Shown: in pieces, positions 22,441 through 35,147 of the stretch
Layout of the letters: each line of letters begins with the position of its first letter
How positions within the stretch are numbered: position 1 is the first letter of the stretch
From: Silurus meridionalis
Lineage: Eukaryota; Chordata; Actinopteri; Siluriformes; Siluridae
Length of the DNA stretch: 64,000 bases
Direction: 5' to 3'
NCBI RefSeq assembly: GCF_014805685.1
Contig: NC_060911.1
Span: 8,267,712 to 8,331,711, forward strand
Made by a program: the position numbers and the translations under genes
Notes under the pieces: generated by a model
The model's database searches: none
The model's input: the letters and a program-made list of their open reading frames with translations, nothing else
Told to the model about the DNA's origin: nothing

Positions 22441-22870
22441 AATTAGCAATTGTGGCAAGGAAAAACTCCTTGAGATGGCATGAGGAAGAAACCTTGACAG
22501 GAACCACACACAAAAGGGTCATTATCAGACTCAAAAAATCTATCATCATCGGGGTGGCACCAAATGTTTGTTAATTACAGTTAATCATTGTTGAGGTCTG
22601 CAGTGATGATTAAATGCAACCTGTGGTCCTGAGCCATTGTAGCAGACTGTTGACATTAACTACAGTCCAAGTCCAGTCTTAAAGCTCCTGTGTTGCTTCG
22701 TAATCTCAAAGATCCACTAGCCATTGATGCGAAACCATCCCCATCTGCACAGAGTAGCCTTCTGTAGAAGAAAAACCCCATCCAGAGGCAGAGAGCCGGG
22801 ACGAACCAGGCAGATCAGAGGAGCAGAAAGGAACAGGAACACTGGCTACCTCAGGAGTAAATTATGACTT
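22440..22870 (-). mobile_element. Non-LTR retrotransposon 3' region, reverse orientation
   Basis: Contains the AAGGAAAAACTCCTTGAGAT ... GAGGAAGAAACCTTGACAGG block, whose complement occurs at 55464-55735 and 58460-58742. The CAGAGGCAGAGAGCCGGGAC ... GGAACAGGAACACTGGC stretch further on appears to belong to the same repeat. No coding part remains. Confidence 0.6.
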
Positions 22871-23229
22871 TGCCTCAAACGAGGCAGCACCCTGTTTTAG
22901 CTTGTTCTTCGCTAGTCCTTGGATTTGACAAAAAAAGCTTTAACTCCTTTGCTGCACATGAGTACAAAAAAGGATACAAATATTTAATTGGAAATTAAAT
23001 AATTGACTTTTATTCAGCTATACTATACACTATACACTATTTACACAGCAACAAATATAAATTTACTAGACATGCAATTTTACCTAAACCAATGTTCACT
23101 CATATTCATTGTAATGTTTTATACTTACTTGCTCTTCAAAGCAAATATCTCTGTTCTTTTTTCATCACTTCTGCTTTGACCCAACAAACCCTGTGTTCAA
23201 CAATCCCTGGTAGCCCCCCTCGTGCAACC

Positions 23230-24090
23230 TCTCTGTGAGATCCCTCCCGGGAGGAACCTTCTCTCTCAGGCAAGGGGGCACACTGTTTTACCCCCACCCA
23301 GAGCCATGGAGGCTGTGGCTGTAGCCCCTGAAGGGGGAACCGCTCTTAGTCTCTAGTCTCTCAGCCGATGGAGTAGAGACCATTCTCCAACCCAGAGCTA
23401 CCTCCATGAGGAGGCCTGTTTACTGTATGGTGTAAACTCCACTTATCGTATCTAGTTAACTGCCCCATTGGTTCAGTGCTGGAATTCCTTCAGGAACAGT
23501 TCGCTACAAGGTTGTTTCCTTCCACCCTGAAAGGTTTTGTGTCTGTTACTGTGGCTTATCATGCTCCACTTGCTGAGCAGTCGCTGGGCAAGGACCCATT
23601 AGTGAACCGTTTTTACCGCGGTACCCAGTGGCTGAGAACACAGATTGCCTGTGTGGGACCTGCTTATCTTTCTGGAGGCCCTGTCTAAACCTTCCTTTAA
23701 GCCCTTGACTGAGGGGTCCGTAAAATTTTTGACAGTTAAGACTGTCTTTCTCTTGGCCATTTTCTCCCTAAAGAGGGTCGGGGATCTTCAGGTCCTCTAC
23801 ATGGCCCCGGTCTCTTTTGGAGTTTACCTCAGGCATGGCCAGTGCTTTTCTTTAACCTAGACTGGGGTATGTTGCCAAAGTACTTTTGTTTTCCCCACAC
23901 CTGTCCTGCTTCAGACATTTTATCCTCCACCTTTCAGGCCCCTGACTACGTAAAGCTTAACCAGCTGTGTACAGTGTTTGTCTGCTATAAAAAGGGACTC
24001 CCTGTATGGTCACATGGAAACATTCCCAAATTGTTGTTGACGCAGCATCTCGTTCCCTCAGGAAACCAGGGTTATATACATAACCTAGAA
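23230..24090 (+). mobile_element. DIRS retrotransposon tyrosine-recombinase remnant
   Basis: Plus-strand frames include LTVKTVFLLAIFSLKRVGDLQVLY, the central part of a DIRS-type tyrosine recombinase, carrying the KRVGDLQ segment with its arginine. It ends near 24085 in a CGTTCCCTCAGGAA ... GGTTATATACATAACCT block that matches the internal end region of the longer DIRS copy. Stops and frameshifts separate the pieces; gag and reverse transcriptase are absent. Confidence 0.75.
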
Positions 24091-24931
24091 TGCATGCTTC
24101 TGAATACATGCTTCTGATCTACCTAACTCATGAGTTTATTATTGCAGAACATTGCTAATTCAAAAGATTTCCATTGATTTTCATTAAGATTGAATGGAAT
24201 GCAGTGCTTCATCCCTGTGCATGTTGACACGATCTGCTGTGAATGATCTAGTATATTTTGTGGAAAGCATTTCAGCCTGTCTGTCTGCTATCTGTACATT
24301 CAGTCAACACTGATGATTAGGTTTAAGCTGGATATGATGCATGTTTTTCTTTTGCCAACTTGAAGCCTTCAGTGTTTTTCTACTAAATATAGCACTTACT
24401 GTAGATACTATGCATTTAAGTATGGCTTTAGAAATATTCACGACATTTTTAACACTTTTGTGGGACAGCAATCTTTTTTTAACTTAATCTGGGACAAACA
24501 TTGTGCCAGTTGTTTCATTCTTCTAGAGTTTGTCTTGAATGTTGTTATTTTATACAGGCTAATTCCTCTGTGTTCTCTCAAACATGGTCTTGTATGTGCT
24601 TTGTGGGAAGTATGTCTTTCACATGACATGACAAACTCTTAGAGGCCTTCTAGCCAACAGTGTGAAGCTGAGACAGAATGATGGGAGATGTGTTTCTTCA
24701 TGCCGACGGCTACCTGACTCTAAATGATCTCTGATGTGTGAATGTGTTTGCGCCTTATAATATCTGTGTACTAAAAAGAGGCTCTGTGAAGTGCGCAAGC
24801 GTGTGTAGTGTTCGAGCGTCTGATTGCGCTGCTCAAAGTCGTCTTAGATGGAGAGTAGGTGTGCTTTTTCTCATTCAGGTGAATTCTGTCAGCCTCATGC
24901 CAGATATAATTGGTCTTTTGCCTTCAGTGTA

Positions 24932-24932
<1 letters not shown>
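24091..24932. other. Intergenic DNA, no gene seen
   Basis: No repeat family or exon recognised. Confidence 0.35.

Positions 24933-24982
<50 letters not shown>
24933..24982. repeat. (CA)n microsatellite
   Basis: A pure CA run of about 25 units. Confidence 0.95.
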
Positions 24983-24985
<3 letters not shown>

Positions 24986-27974
24986 TCAGCAAACCCCCAC
25001 ACATACAAATAAAAGTTTCTTAACTTGTCAACTTTTTTAATTATTTCCCTAGAGTAATGCATGTTTAACAGTGTATTTTTACATGTCAACAAAATATTCA
25101 TATTCAAAACCCATTAGCAGCAACATATATACATTCAAAAACAGATAGAAATCAACTTGTTTTAAGTTTTCCAATTTTTAAATAAACACTTAGGCCGTGC
25201 ACTTCCCAGGCTCGTTCCTGATTATGTGCTAGCGTTTAACCTTCATCTCAGTATGAGCGTTCGAAGTGGCGTGCACTCCAGCGTGTCGCAGCTATCTTGA
25301 TTTGTAACCTGATTTACAGTGCTCTAACTCCCAGCCAATCTCTGCCATATTGCTAAATCAATATGGCTGTTGACAAATGTTCTTGCTGACAAACAAGGCA
25401 CCGGAAATCGACTAAAAACGTTCGGCCAGGCCCTGCTTAACTCTCCATTTGTACATCGCTGTGTGAGGATGTCTGCTCCACATCCAGCACCTGGACTCTC
25501 ATCGAATTAGGGCAAGAGCAGCAACCTCCACCTCCCTCATCCATTCTAAATGAGGACACATGTCACCAATAATGTTACAGATAATTTTTTTTTTAACTTA
25601 TGAATCCCTTAAGCTGCCAGGATGTTACTTTTGGGTAATGAGTCAACATAACAGAGGTGGTTCAAGCTGTGTCAGTACAAAGGGGTGAAATATGTTATAT
25701 AGCATTATATTCTACATAGGGTATATAACATTCAAGGGTTTTGAAAAGAGCTAAAGAGTACTAATGGTTTTTGGATGTTCCTGAATTTTTTTTTTATTTG
25801 ATATATAAAGATATTTTTTATTACTTTCCATTTGAAAGCTTCTCTCAAATGGAAAATCTTTTCAAACCATTTTGGATGTACATAAACCCTTTTTCCCCTT
25901 CTCTCTGTGTTGCTTGTTTTAAATACATGTTGTATGGTAAATTTTTGTATAAAGGTAATAAAAGAAGACATGTTTAAAGTACACCTATGTTTTATGTTAA
26001 GAAGTAGGTGTAATGTTCATTGCTCACAGTTCATAAAGCCATTTCTTCAGTGATGAATCCTTGACTTCCTCTCCTCAACCACATTCAAGCATTTTCATTT
26101 AACAGTGCATGGAAAAGTAGAGACGTATCTCATGCAACTGCTTAGACAGCAGAAGCAATTAGATGAGCTAAACTCTGACATGATGAGTGTAGAGTCTGAG
26201 AGACTGATAGTGTTCCTGAAGTGAAGTACTGTACTAAAACATAGATTCTCTGTTAGAGGACTATCTAAGCACTGGTACATTCTACTAAAATATAGTCCAC
26301 ATGGTGAATGTTGCTGATGGAACCACCAACAAAACTGAATATTCATTAAAATATTAAATGCGTATTCAAAATTCACCAAAAATCTAGAAAGTGCTTTTAT
26401 ATTCACTCTGGTCCAAATTGGTTGCAAATGAGTTATACAGGGAGAATATAAATCAAAATAATTTTTGGGGATGTGATGAAGTTTGCTTCATTAATTGTCA
26501 GCAATGAAGTCATTAGTTAAAGATGTTTGATGTGTAATGCGAAATATTAATCGCATATCTTTTCCTGTTCAAGTCTGACAGACCTCCTATAGTTACTTAA
26601 TTATAGTTCCATATTTTGCTGCAGCAATGTTGTCTTAGCTCACAGGAGTGGAACCTGATGCTGTCTTCATGCTGTTTCTGCCCAAGTGTCATCTAAGATG
26701 CATTTCTTTTAACTATAGAGTAATAAAGGTAATTTTATTTATCATTTTTATTTAACCTTTCTGTGTAAACTAAAGACATATCGTGGTATGTGAAAATCCA
26801 AGGGGGTTTTAAACAACCTTTCTGATGTTTTAATGTACAGTAGAAAACAAAGGTTTTTGACCAACAAAGATTTAAAGCTTATTGTAATGAACTGCACTCA
26901 TACAAATGATGTCACTTTACACTTACAAAAAAGCAGCAGAAGGAGTGTGTGTGTGTTTGTGTGAGAGATATAAAAAGAGAGAGAAAACAAGTCTCTCCAC
27001 CTCTCTCTTTCTCTCTCTGTCTCTCTCACACATGTGCATCAATGTGAGAGAATGAGTGCCTGTGAATCACGACTATTACGCCGATGGGGCAGGTGTGGGT
27101 GTGGTTTGGAATGGAGGTGTTTGGGGATAAGGTTGATGCAATATGACTAACGTTGAGCACCTTAGCTCTGTTGTCTCATAAATATTAATGTGATCTTTTA
27201 AAAAGCTTGTGTGCTGACTTATCCTGGGTATTTGTGGTTTTTAAGGCGTACTGCTGAGATTGTTTGAAAGAATGAATTGATGTTACATGGTACTATAACA
27301 GTTTCTCAGCAACATCTATTTTTCTCTGCTGGAGACCATAATTTGGATCATCTAGGGTTGATAATACTGTTCCTGAACTACGGCTCTTTTAGTTTTCAGC
27401 ACCTTGTTGAGAAGACATTTGCTAATTTGAAAGAAAATGTAAAGACTTCAAATCTTATTGCCTTTTTTTCTGGTAATATTAATATTAAATTCAGATTTTA
27501 AAAGAACTTCTATTATACAATCCAAGTTAGCTAACACAGACCTGTTCAAGCCGGCAGGCATTTTTTTGGAAAGGGCTCATAATTTATGCATTATTTTAAA
27601 CCAGAAAAAAAAAATGGATTTCACTTTATTTGCTCTACCTGACTCTTTATGCAAATCCACAAAAATAATCTTTTCATTAAATTAGCAAATTCTTAAAGAT
27701 TTTGAGAAGCTTGAATATAAAAGATATGAATTATAAAAGTTCTGATTAAATGTCTGCAGTGATTTGTATAGCTGCAACGCAAAGTCATGTTTTCTTTTTG
27801 TTTCTCTTTTTGCACCGGGACAGAGCTGTGCCCTGGGTTATTACATCCCTCAGAAACTTAATCTTGCACCAATTAGTTCCAAGCCAGGAGGCAAAGACTG
27901 GAGGTACTGAGTCTTTCTTTGGGGGAGCCTTACTAAGCTTCTTGCTTCATCTCTGGGTTTAAAAAAACACTGTG

Positions 27975-27978
<4 letters not shown>
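24983..27978. other. Non-coding DNA; part may be conserved regulatory sequence
   Basis: No exon recognised. The part at about 25200-25560 has more even base composition than its surroundings and no repeat match I know. A GT/GA/CT-rich tract lies at 26945-27035. Confidence 0.35.

Positions 27979-28048
<70 letters not shown>
27979..28048. repeat. (CA)n microsatellite
   Basis: A pure CA run of 35 units. Confidence 0.95.
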
Positions 28049-28052
<4 letters not shown>

Positions 28053-28412
28053 CAAACATACCATGCCCTTATAAGTCCATACTGTTCTCTGTTCTCTGTT
28101 CTTTGTTCTGACACCTGAAATATTCATACAGTTACATGCCTACTTTATGGGGGTGGTTAATTGGGTTGCACTTACATATCGCACCATTTACATCAGCATG
28201 GATATGTGCGTCTGTAATTTCTCTCTGCTAAGAAACGCATTTGTCACGTTAGCAATTAGAGTGGGTACAGAACGCGTTACTGGCTGGGATGTGCATGAAT
28301 AACAGTGTGTTCATGTGTATGTGTTGTGTGTGATGCAAGAATGGAGGATGACATATCTGTGTCTCTGCTTGAGTGGTGAGCAATAGCAGACATGTCATTA
28401 CTTATCCATGTT

Positions 28413-28466
28413 CACACACACACACACACACACACACACATGCACACACACGCCCACACACGCACA
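28413..28466. repeat. (CA)n microsatellite, interrupted
   Basis: A pure CA run to 28440, then interrupted CA/CG units. Confidence 0.9.
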
Positions 28467-28610
28467 CTTGTACCTTATTACAAAGTCTTCCGTCAGCATG
28501 AAAAAAAGCTATTTCTAGTCATATTGAGCATATTTATTCAATTACATACTGTAGTATGTACACTTTAAATGAAACAATGGAAATTGTAATAGCTTCTACT
28601 ATATTTGTTA

Positions 28611-29235
28611 GGGATTGTCAGATTCACCAATTCGCATCGGGGCATCAGCATAAAAGTTAACGATGTGATGCATCAATTTAAAAAGTGTGCATTGGAGACA
28701 AGTGCATTTGTATTCCGATGCATCGTTTAATAACATATTAATAAAAATGATTTGTTAATATATAATTATTAGTAGATGTTCTATACTTTTATTAATTAGG
28801 AAGTGACCAATAATTTGTGACCAATATTTTATATGTAGAATATAGATTAACATGGCAGAGGTAGAGCTGCATCTTCCCAGAGACAAAACATGAATAGAAC
28901 GTCTGGCTTTATTAAATAATTTTTCTTAGGTTCGTTTTTTTTTTTGCACTATACAGGCCTGTTTGTGAAAGGGCCATTAGAAGTTAAATTGCACTTAACT
29001 AAGTTGATAATTTGCTGTCTGTCTGAATCAAACAATATAAAAGTACCATATTGAATTGCATAGCAACATATTTTTCTATTGCATCATCTCAAATTGACTG
29101 ATGTTGTGTCGAATCAAATGGAATTCAGATTGCACCGCAGTATAATACGTTTGCTTAATATATCTCTAATGTATCGTATTCTTGGGTATGAATCAAGATG
29201 CAAATTGCAACAGTTATGGAGGTGCACATCCCTAA
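28611..29235. mobile_element. Possible non-autonomous DNA transposon
   Basis: The stretch opens with TTAGGGATTGTCAG and closes with GTGCACATCCCTAATA, so the outermost bases form a short imperfect inverted repeat. Inside, GATGCATC-type motifs recur. No transposase is visible and no target duplication is clear, so this is tentative. Confidence 0.35.
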
Positions 29236-29679
29236 TACTTGTGGTGAATTTATTTTTCCAGTTTCTCTTTTTGGTATACATTGTGTTGTTAACCAAACAC
29301 ATTCTGTTTCCAAACTGATTGGATTTGGACATGTGTAAGCTTGGACCATCTGAAATGTGTCTAACGATGGGTGATTGGATAAACTAACAAGTCTTGGCAA
29401 ATGTTTAATTAATGATCAGCCTGCAGCCTGCATCACAGCCACTGGCAGAATGCCTGAATTGATCATGTGACCAAAGTAAACGTTATCATTAGCTTTTCCA
29501 TAATTCCCTTCAGGAACTTCAGTTGCATCGGAACGCTTTGGGAACGCGACTACGTTGTCCATGCTCTGAGTAATGAGTCTAATCTGTCTATCGGCGGTGG
29601 TTCAGGCTTGTACGAACCTGATAGCGAGAAGCTCCAGGAGGTTGTGACATGCACCGTTCAAAAGCGCGATATAGCTTGG

Positions 29680-30400
29680 CCGGCGGGTGAGCATAAAGCC
29701 CCTCCCTCGGGCAAGCTTGATGAGCGTTTTTTGCTCCCAGCATCACATCAGCCTCCGCATCTGGGGCTGTCATTTTTTCTTGACCTGCACCAAGGTGTCC
29801 AGGTCCTGTCCACGACCTTTCTTGTCCCGCCCCTTCAGCCCCAAGATTGCGATTTATTCCAACGTCTCAGGGCTTAGGGATTATAGCTATAGTGTTATCC
29901 CATGGGTTAAAGAGACGCTAGCACGCTATCTATGCCCGTGTGTGGCATCTTCCCTAAATCCCCCGACATTACCCATCAAGCCCCTGCACACTACCTTGGC
30001 GCTGGTGGTAAAGGCTTACGCTTTCAGGCCAGGCCGCCGTATGTATGCACACCATTTTGGTACTGCAGGCATGCCAAGCCGACCTGCTCTGGGAGCTGGA
30101 TGTGGGTAATCCTTTGGGCGGCCAGTTTTCTAAGATCCGCTGTATGGTCGAGCTGGCCATACGAGCCACAAAGGAGACCTCCAAGGCCATCGGCCGGTCT
30201 ATGGTGGCCCTCTTACCCTGTCTGAAATACCAGATATGGACAAGGTTGTGCTGCTGGACGCCCCACTCTCTCCTTCGGGCCTGTTCGGTAACGCCATTGA
30301 TTCGGTAGTCGACAGGTTCCAGGAGTCCAAGAGACAATTGGCAGCAGTATTTTCCACGCCGCTGTGTCCAGGCTTTGGTCCTGGAACGAGAAGTAGATAC
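29680..30400 (+). pseudogene. DIRS gag-like remnant
   Basis: Plus-strand pieces include KPLHTTLALVVKAYA near 29980 and AIRATKETSKAIGRSMVAL near 30160, then a FQESKRQLAAVF segment near 30315. The frame shifts between them. The same order is seen, inverted, in the fragment at 17830-18640. Confidence 0.65.
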
Positions 30401-31440
30401 TCTCCTGAGGAAGGAGGCTATCAAGGTGGGCCCTCTGTCAGACAGAGAGTCTGGGTTCTACAGTCGGTACTTCATACTTCATAATTCATACTTCATGAGG
30501 CTCTGGTTCAGGATACTGATCCTCAAGCAGGTTGTGTCTCAGATCAGATCCGAGGATTGATTTGTCACAGTAGATCTATTGGATGCATACTTTCACGAAC
30601 CCATCCTCCCTTCTCACAGGAAGTTCCTGAGGTTTGCTTTTGGTTTCAAAGCATTGCAATATTGGGTCCTTCCATTCGACCTTGCCCTGTCACCCTGCAC
30701 CTTCATAAAGTGTGTCAATGCGGATATGGCTCCCCTGAGACTTCAGGGCATCTGTATCCTCAATTATATTGACGATTAGTTAATATTAGCTAAATCAGAG
30801 CAGTTAGCGGTCCGGCATTGAGATGTCATTCTCGCTCACATGAAAGAGCTGGGGTTTGTGGTGAATACCGGAAAAAGTGGGCTTTCTCTGTCACAGAGAA
30901 CCACCTATCTCGCCGTCATTTGGGATTTGGCGACTATGCGCACGCAGCTTTCCCCTGCCCGCATAACATCGATCCTCACGGCGGTCAGGAAGGTCAGAGA
31001 AGGGCAGTCACTCACTGTCAAGCAGTTCCAGAGACTGCTCGGGTGAATGGCAGCAGCGTCCTATGTCATTCCACTTGGCCTCCTGTTTTCTCGAAAGGGC
31101 AATCCCCTCCACATGACCAAGGTCACACAGCAATGCCTACATGCCTTAGATGCGTGGAGATATCCCGGGTTCCTACTTCAAGGTCCCATGTTGAAAGTTA
31201 CTGGTCGTCGCATTGTGCTTACGATAGATGCAACCCTCACAGGATGAGGAGCAGTCATGAGTGGCTGCTCTGCACAAGGTCTATGGGACAGTGTCCATCT
31301 GAGATGGCACATCATATGCCTAAAAATGCTGGCCTTGCTTCAGGCTTTGAAGCACTTCTTCCCGGGCCGTCCATGGTTCACGGTTGGAGCCTCAATGGGA
31401 AATTCCTCTCTCAATCAGGGTGTGCAATAGTTCACCCCCA
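30375..31440 (+). pseudogene. DIRS reverse transcriptase / RNase H remnant
   Basis: Starting near 30375 the frame gives REVDTLLRKEAIK, then VDLLDAYFHEPI near 30567, and the reverse transcriptase active-site box YIDD at 30765-30776, followed at once by a stop. Downstream come GFVVNTGKSGLSLSQ and the RNase H-like LTIDATLTG near 31220, where a stop replaces the tryptophan codon usual in this family. The order is that of a DIRS polymerase, but at least four in-frame stops make it inactive. Confidence 0.8.
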
Positions 31441-31443
31441 CCC

Positions 31444-32227
31444 CAAGTTGTAGAAACTGTGGCTGTGGCCCCTGAAGGGGCACAGCTCAGAGGCTCGGGT
31501 CTTTCCACAGAGATGGTAGAGACCATTCTCCAATCCAGAGCTCCCTCCACGAGGAGGTTGTATGCCCGGTTGATTCAGTGCTGGAGTTTCTGCCGTAGCA
31601 GTTTGGAAAAGGGCATTCACTGGGCAGATACCCACTTCTGACACATTTTCTCCATGGCACCCAGAGGCTGAGGCCTCTGGTGCGTCCCAGAGTGCCTGGT
31701 TGGGACCTGGCTGTAGTGTTGGTGGATCTATCCGAGTCCCTCTTCGAGCCTTTGGCCGAGACTTCGTGGAGGCACTTGTCCATCGAGACCGCTTTCTTGC
31801 TGGCAATCTGCTCTCTGAGGAGAGAATTTGAGAGAATTTACAGGCCCTCTCTGTGGTCCCCTCTTCCCTGGAGTTTACTCCAGGCATGACCAGTGCCTTC
31901 CTGCACCCTAGAGTGAGTTACGTCCACAAGGTGCCCTAGGTCGTCTCATGACCTGTCAGACTCCAGGCATTCAACCCTCCTCCATTCCTGACCCTAGACC
32001 AGGAGTGGTTGCTGGACTGTTATGTCCACCGTACGAGTCCCTGGAGAAAGTTGAAACAACTGTTCATCTGCTATGGCCCTCCGAGGAGAGGTCTTCCTGC
32101 TCATAAGCAGAAGCTCAGCAGGTGGGTTATTAACGCTATTGCGTCTTCTTACGGGGCCTCTGGTCTCCCCGCTCCATTCGAGGTCAGAGCTCACTCGACT
32201 CGGAGTGTGGCAGCCTCTAAGGCTTGA
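31444..32227 (+). pseudogene. DIRS tyrosine recombinase remnant
   Basis: The N-terminal part (TRRLYARLIQCWSFC) is near 31550, the central part (LSIETAFLLAICSLRRE) near 31780, and the C-terminal part has the catalytic HxxR box (HSTRS) at 32192-32203. The central KRVGDLQ segment kept in the 23-kb copy is altered here, and a stop follows shortly after HSTRS, before the expected catalytic tyrosine. Frameshifts separate the three parts. Confidence 0.78.
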
Positions 32228-32360
32228 ACCTCTGGATTGTCTCTCCAAGATGACTCAGTTGTGCTCATTCACACTAGTCAGGGATTGGTCGGTGTGGTGT
32301 TATTGTACTCTCGTTCCCAAAGTGTTCCAATGCAGCTCGAGTACCTGAAAGGGAAAGTCT

Positions 32361-32389
32361 CTAGGTTATGTATGTAACCCTAGTTCCCT
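32361..32389 (+). repeat. DIRS internal complementary region
   Basis: These 29 bases are the exact reverse complement of 32604-32632 at the right end of the element. Such internal complementary regions are a hallmark of DIRS elements and are thought to guide closure of the circular DNA intermediate. Confidence 0.85.
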
Positions 32390-32603
32390 GAGGGAACAAG
32401 ACGCTGCATCTCTAGCCACACCTCTCCGGCGCCCCTTCAGCGCTTCTTTCACGGTTACAGAAGCCGTCTTCTCTCCAGGTGCGCTTTATACTCTCTGGTT
32501 GTAACGTTACCCGTCTTTCATTTAGACTGATTAGACTCATTACTCAGAGCATGGACAACGCAGTCGCGTTCCAAAGCGGTCTGATGCAGCTTCAGTTCCT
32601 GAA

Positions 32604-32632
32604 AGGGAACTAGGGTTACATACATAACCTAG
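32604..32632 (+). repeat. DIRS right-end complement of the internal region
   Basis: A perfect 29-bp inverted copy of 32361-32389; I use its outer edge as the element boundary. Confidence 0.85.
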
Positions 32633-33406
32633 AGACGGTATCTTTCATAGACAATAAATTGGATTGGTGTTGGATGTGAGCGTACAATAGCTAAATAGGT
32701 ATGTCCAACTTGAAAGATGACTTTACTGCTTTTGTTTAGTGTACCACTGCTGCTACACTCTCTGTATCATTGATAAAGATGCCTAACCTTCTGCTCCAAC
32801 TGTTATATCCAAATCCACCATGAATGCACAAACAATGTAGTTAGACATTACTCTCAATCTCATTGCGTTCATTCAGTTGTTTACAGTTAAACCTCATCTA
32901 CTAGTTCCACTCATTTGCTTCCAATTTATTGTTTTAATGAAAAATAATTAAAAACTGGCATGTTTTATTGCCTCTGGTCTGACAGCACATTGGTATGATA
33001 GTACTGATAGTCTTGCTGAATATTGTCTGTCTCCTAACTTCAGTCTCTTCATGTCTTTTTTTAATTCACTTTAATTAGAATCATGTAATTATTTTTTGCT
33101 ACACATGAAGCTTATGCCAAACATTGTTTACTATTTACTTTTATGAGTGGTTATTTTGAAATTGTTCCTTTAATTCATATCTTATTTAGAGCTTTAATTA
33201 CTTTTTTTCTGAAAAGCAAATTACAATTGCTAAATAAGGCCAGTTTTTGGAAATAATTTGGAACGTTATTTGCTACATTCATGGACCTGTCAGATATTTC
33301 AGATGTCACCTTGACAGGAAGAAGAGATTATAAATCTCTTACCTGTCAAAATGAGACATTTACACCAGCATGAATGAATGCGAGCCCACACACATAAACC
33401 CTCAAC

Positions 33407-33450
33407 CACACACACACACACACTCTCACACACACGCACACACACATATA
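33407..33450. repeat. (CA)n microsatellite, interrupted
   Basis: CA units broken by TCT and CG variants. Confidence 0.85.
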
Positions 33451-33784
33451 TACTCACATTTCTTTAAGTCAGGTTTATGTAAGTGGGTCATGGCATTCTC
33501 CCAGACCAGAGATTTGTATGAAAGTAGATTTTACAACGTAGAAAGTAGATTAGATGCACAAAAGAATTGTGTTGCCTTTTTTTTTCTTTTTTTTTTGTCA
33601 AATCTTTTATTTTCTCTGCATTTCTAAACCTTCCTAAATGAATAACACCATAATGCTTGTGTTCAAATGAATATCCCACACGTTTAAGTGGTTTTTAGCA
33701 AGATAAACACATAAACAGAGAACAGCTGAAATGTAAATAATTACATTTGCCAATTTTGAATATATACTTCCAACTCTTTGCATC

Positions 33785-33786
<2 letters not shown>

Positions 33787-33827
<41 letters not shown>
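33787..33827. repeat. (CT)n microsatellite
   Basis: A pure CT run of about 20 units. Confidence 0.95.
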
Positions 33828-33828
<1 letters not shown>

Positions 33829-34289
33829 GTGCACTATTTCTATAAGAGGGATGATGACTCCACTTAAACATAATTACTGAATTACCACACAGCTAGTTAG
33901 ATGAACACACAGGCAGACACTCTTACTCTGTTAGAAAAACAAACAAACAAAATAAAATCGATCCACGACATGAAAATTAAATATAAATCATGAATAGTCA
34001 TCTTTTAAAATTTTGTTTTACAGCATTTTGGCTTGCATGAGTGTCCTTATGTAAGAGGGTTTAGTGACAAATATCCTCATGTCAAGCATGCTCATAATTT
34101 ATTTTTTCCTTTTATTTGTTTCTTTTCTAAATTTTTTAAAAAGAGAAGACTTGGTGAATAAGTCTCAGTAAATTTGATCATGTTGTCTGGGCAATGAGTT
34201 TTATTAGTCAGAAATATGTGCTATTCCTTTGTTATATGAAATGGGTGACATGCTGGGCAGCATAATTACACAATTTGCACGACACTATC

Positions 34290-34560
34290 TACTGTCTTTC
34301 ATGCTTCACCATCAGTGTGGCCTTCTTTAATCATAATTCTGAAAGATACAGTAGGTTTGGTACAAACACAAAGCAGCCTATTACCCAAAGAACACCATAC
34401 AGTACAAATGGTGAAACATGGCGATGGCAGCATCATGCTATTGGGCTGCTTCTCTTTACCTGGGACTGGTTCTCTGGTCAAGATAGAGAAAATATGGTTT
34501 TGAAATTCTGGTTCTGTTTATTCTTTGGCTCTTTTATGACTAAAATATCAGTATAGTTTT
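34290..34560 (+). mobile_element. Tc1-like transposase fragment
   Basis: The plus strand reads HHTVQMVKHGDGSIMLLGCFSLPGTGSLV, the block that follows the first catalytic aspartate in Tc1 transposases. Both ends of the element are missing. Confidence 0.75.
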
Positions 34561-35147
34561 TAAGACTTTTTTATATCCATTGTACATTGAACAGGTTCAT
34601 GATTTCAGTATAAAATAAGCAACACATTTACACATCAGTGCAGTTCTCACCTTTGCTCTAGCTAAAGCAAATACACCAAAGAAATCATCTTTTAATCATT
34701 AGCCCTATGGAACATTAAAGGACGTGAGATTTGAAGGAGTGAGAAATAGAAGAGTGCTTTTGGGTTTCTCGGTTATTAGGTGGGTGATATTAATAACCTG
34801 GGGTTTAGCGTCTCATGTAGAGTTGTGGTGCATGCCCTATCGACGTGTCATGAGAGCTCTATTGTGTTTCTGTATGTTCAGTGATGCCCAGAGATTTTAG
34901 GAGCGAGCATGTCTGGGCTTCTTACAGAATCTCAGTCTGGCTTCCTGTTACCTCTGATTGAATTGATTATTACTGAATCATGGTTGGTACCTTCTCACTT
35001 GCCTTTCTTTTTCTTTCTTACTTTTTCCCTCCTTACCTTTTGTCTTGAACACACCTTGCTCTGTTTCTTTTCCTCTGTCTGTCCCATCCTATATTATTTT
35101 GCTTAAACTGTAAATCAAATTAACATTATACAGCAGAAGATAAAAGG

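Larger units (their letters stand above)
29504..32632 (+). mobile_element. DIRS-type retrotransposon, nearly full layout but degenerate
   Basis: DIRS elements replicate through reverse transcription and insert with a tyrosine recombinase instead of a DDE integrase. Here inverted terminal repeats of about 85 bp bound the copy (29504-29590 and about 32515-32603), and an internal complementary region pairs with the right end. In order it holds gag-like sequence, reverse transcriptase/RNase H and tyrosine recombinase, all with stops. At about 3.1 kb it is shorter than the 5-6 kb I would expect, so sections have been lost. It is one of three DIRS traces in the window. Confidence 0.88.
32640..34285. 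other. Intergenic DNA with two microsatellites
   Basis: No exon recognised. Interrupted CA repeats lie at 33407-33450 and a pure CT repeat at 33787-33827. The rest is AT-rich. Confidence 0.4.

Noticed and set aside
30818..31453. Plus-strand 211-codon open frame in the DIRS element
   Set aside because: The reverse transcriptase/RNase H signals run in another frame of the same stretch; this one shows no domain.
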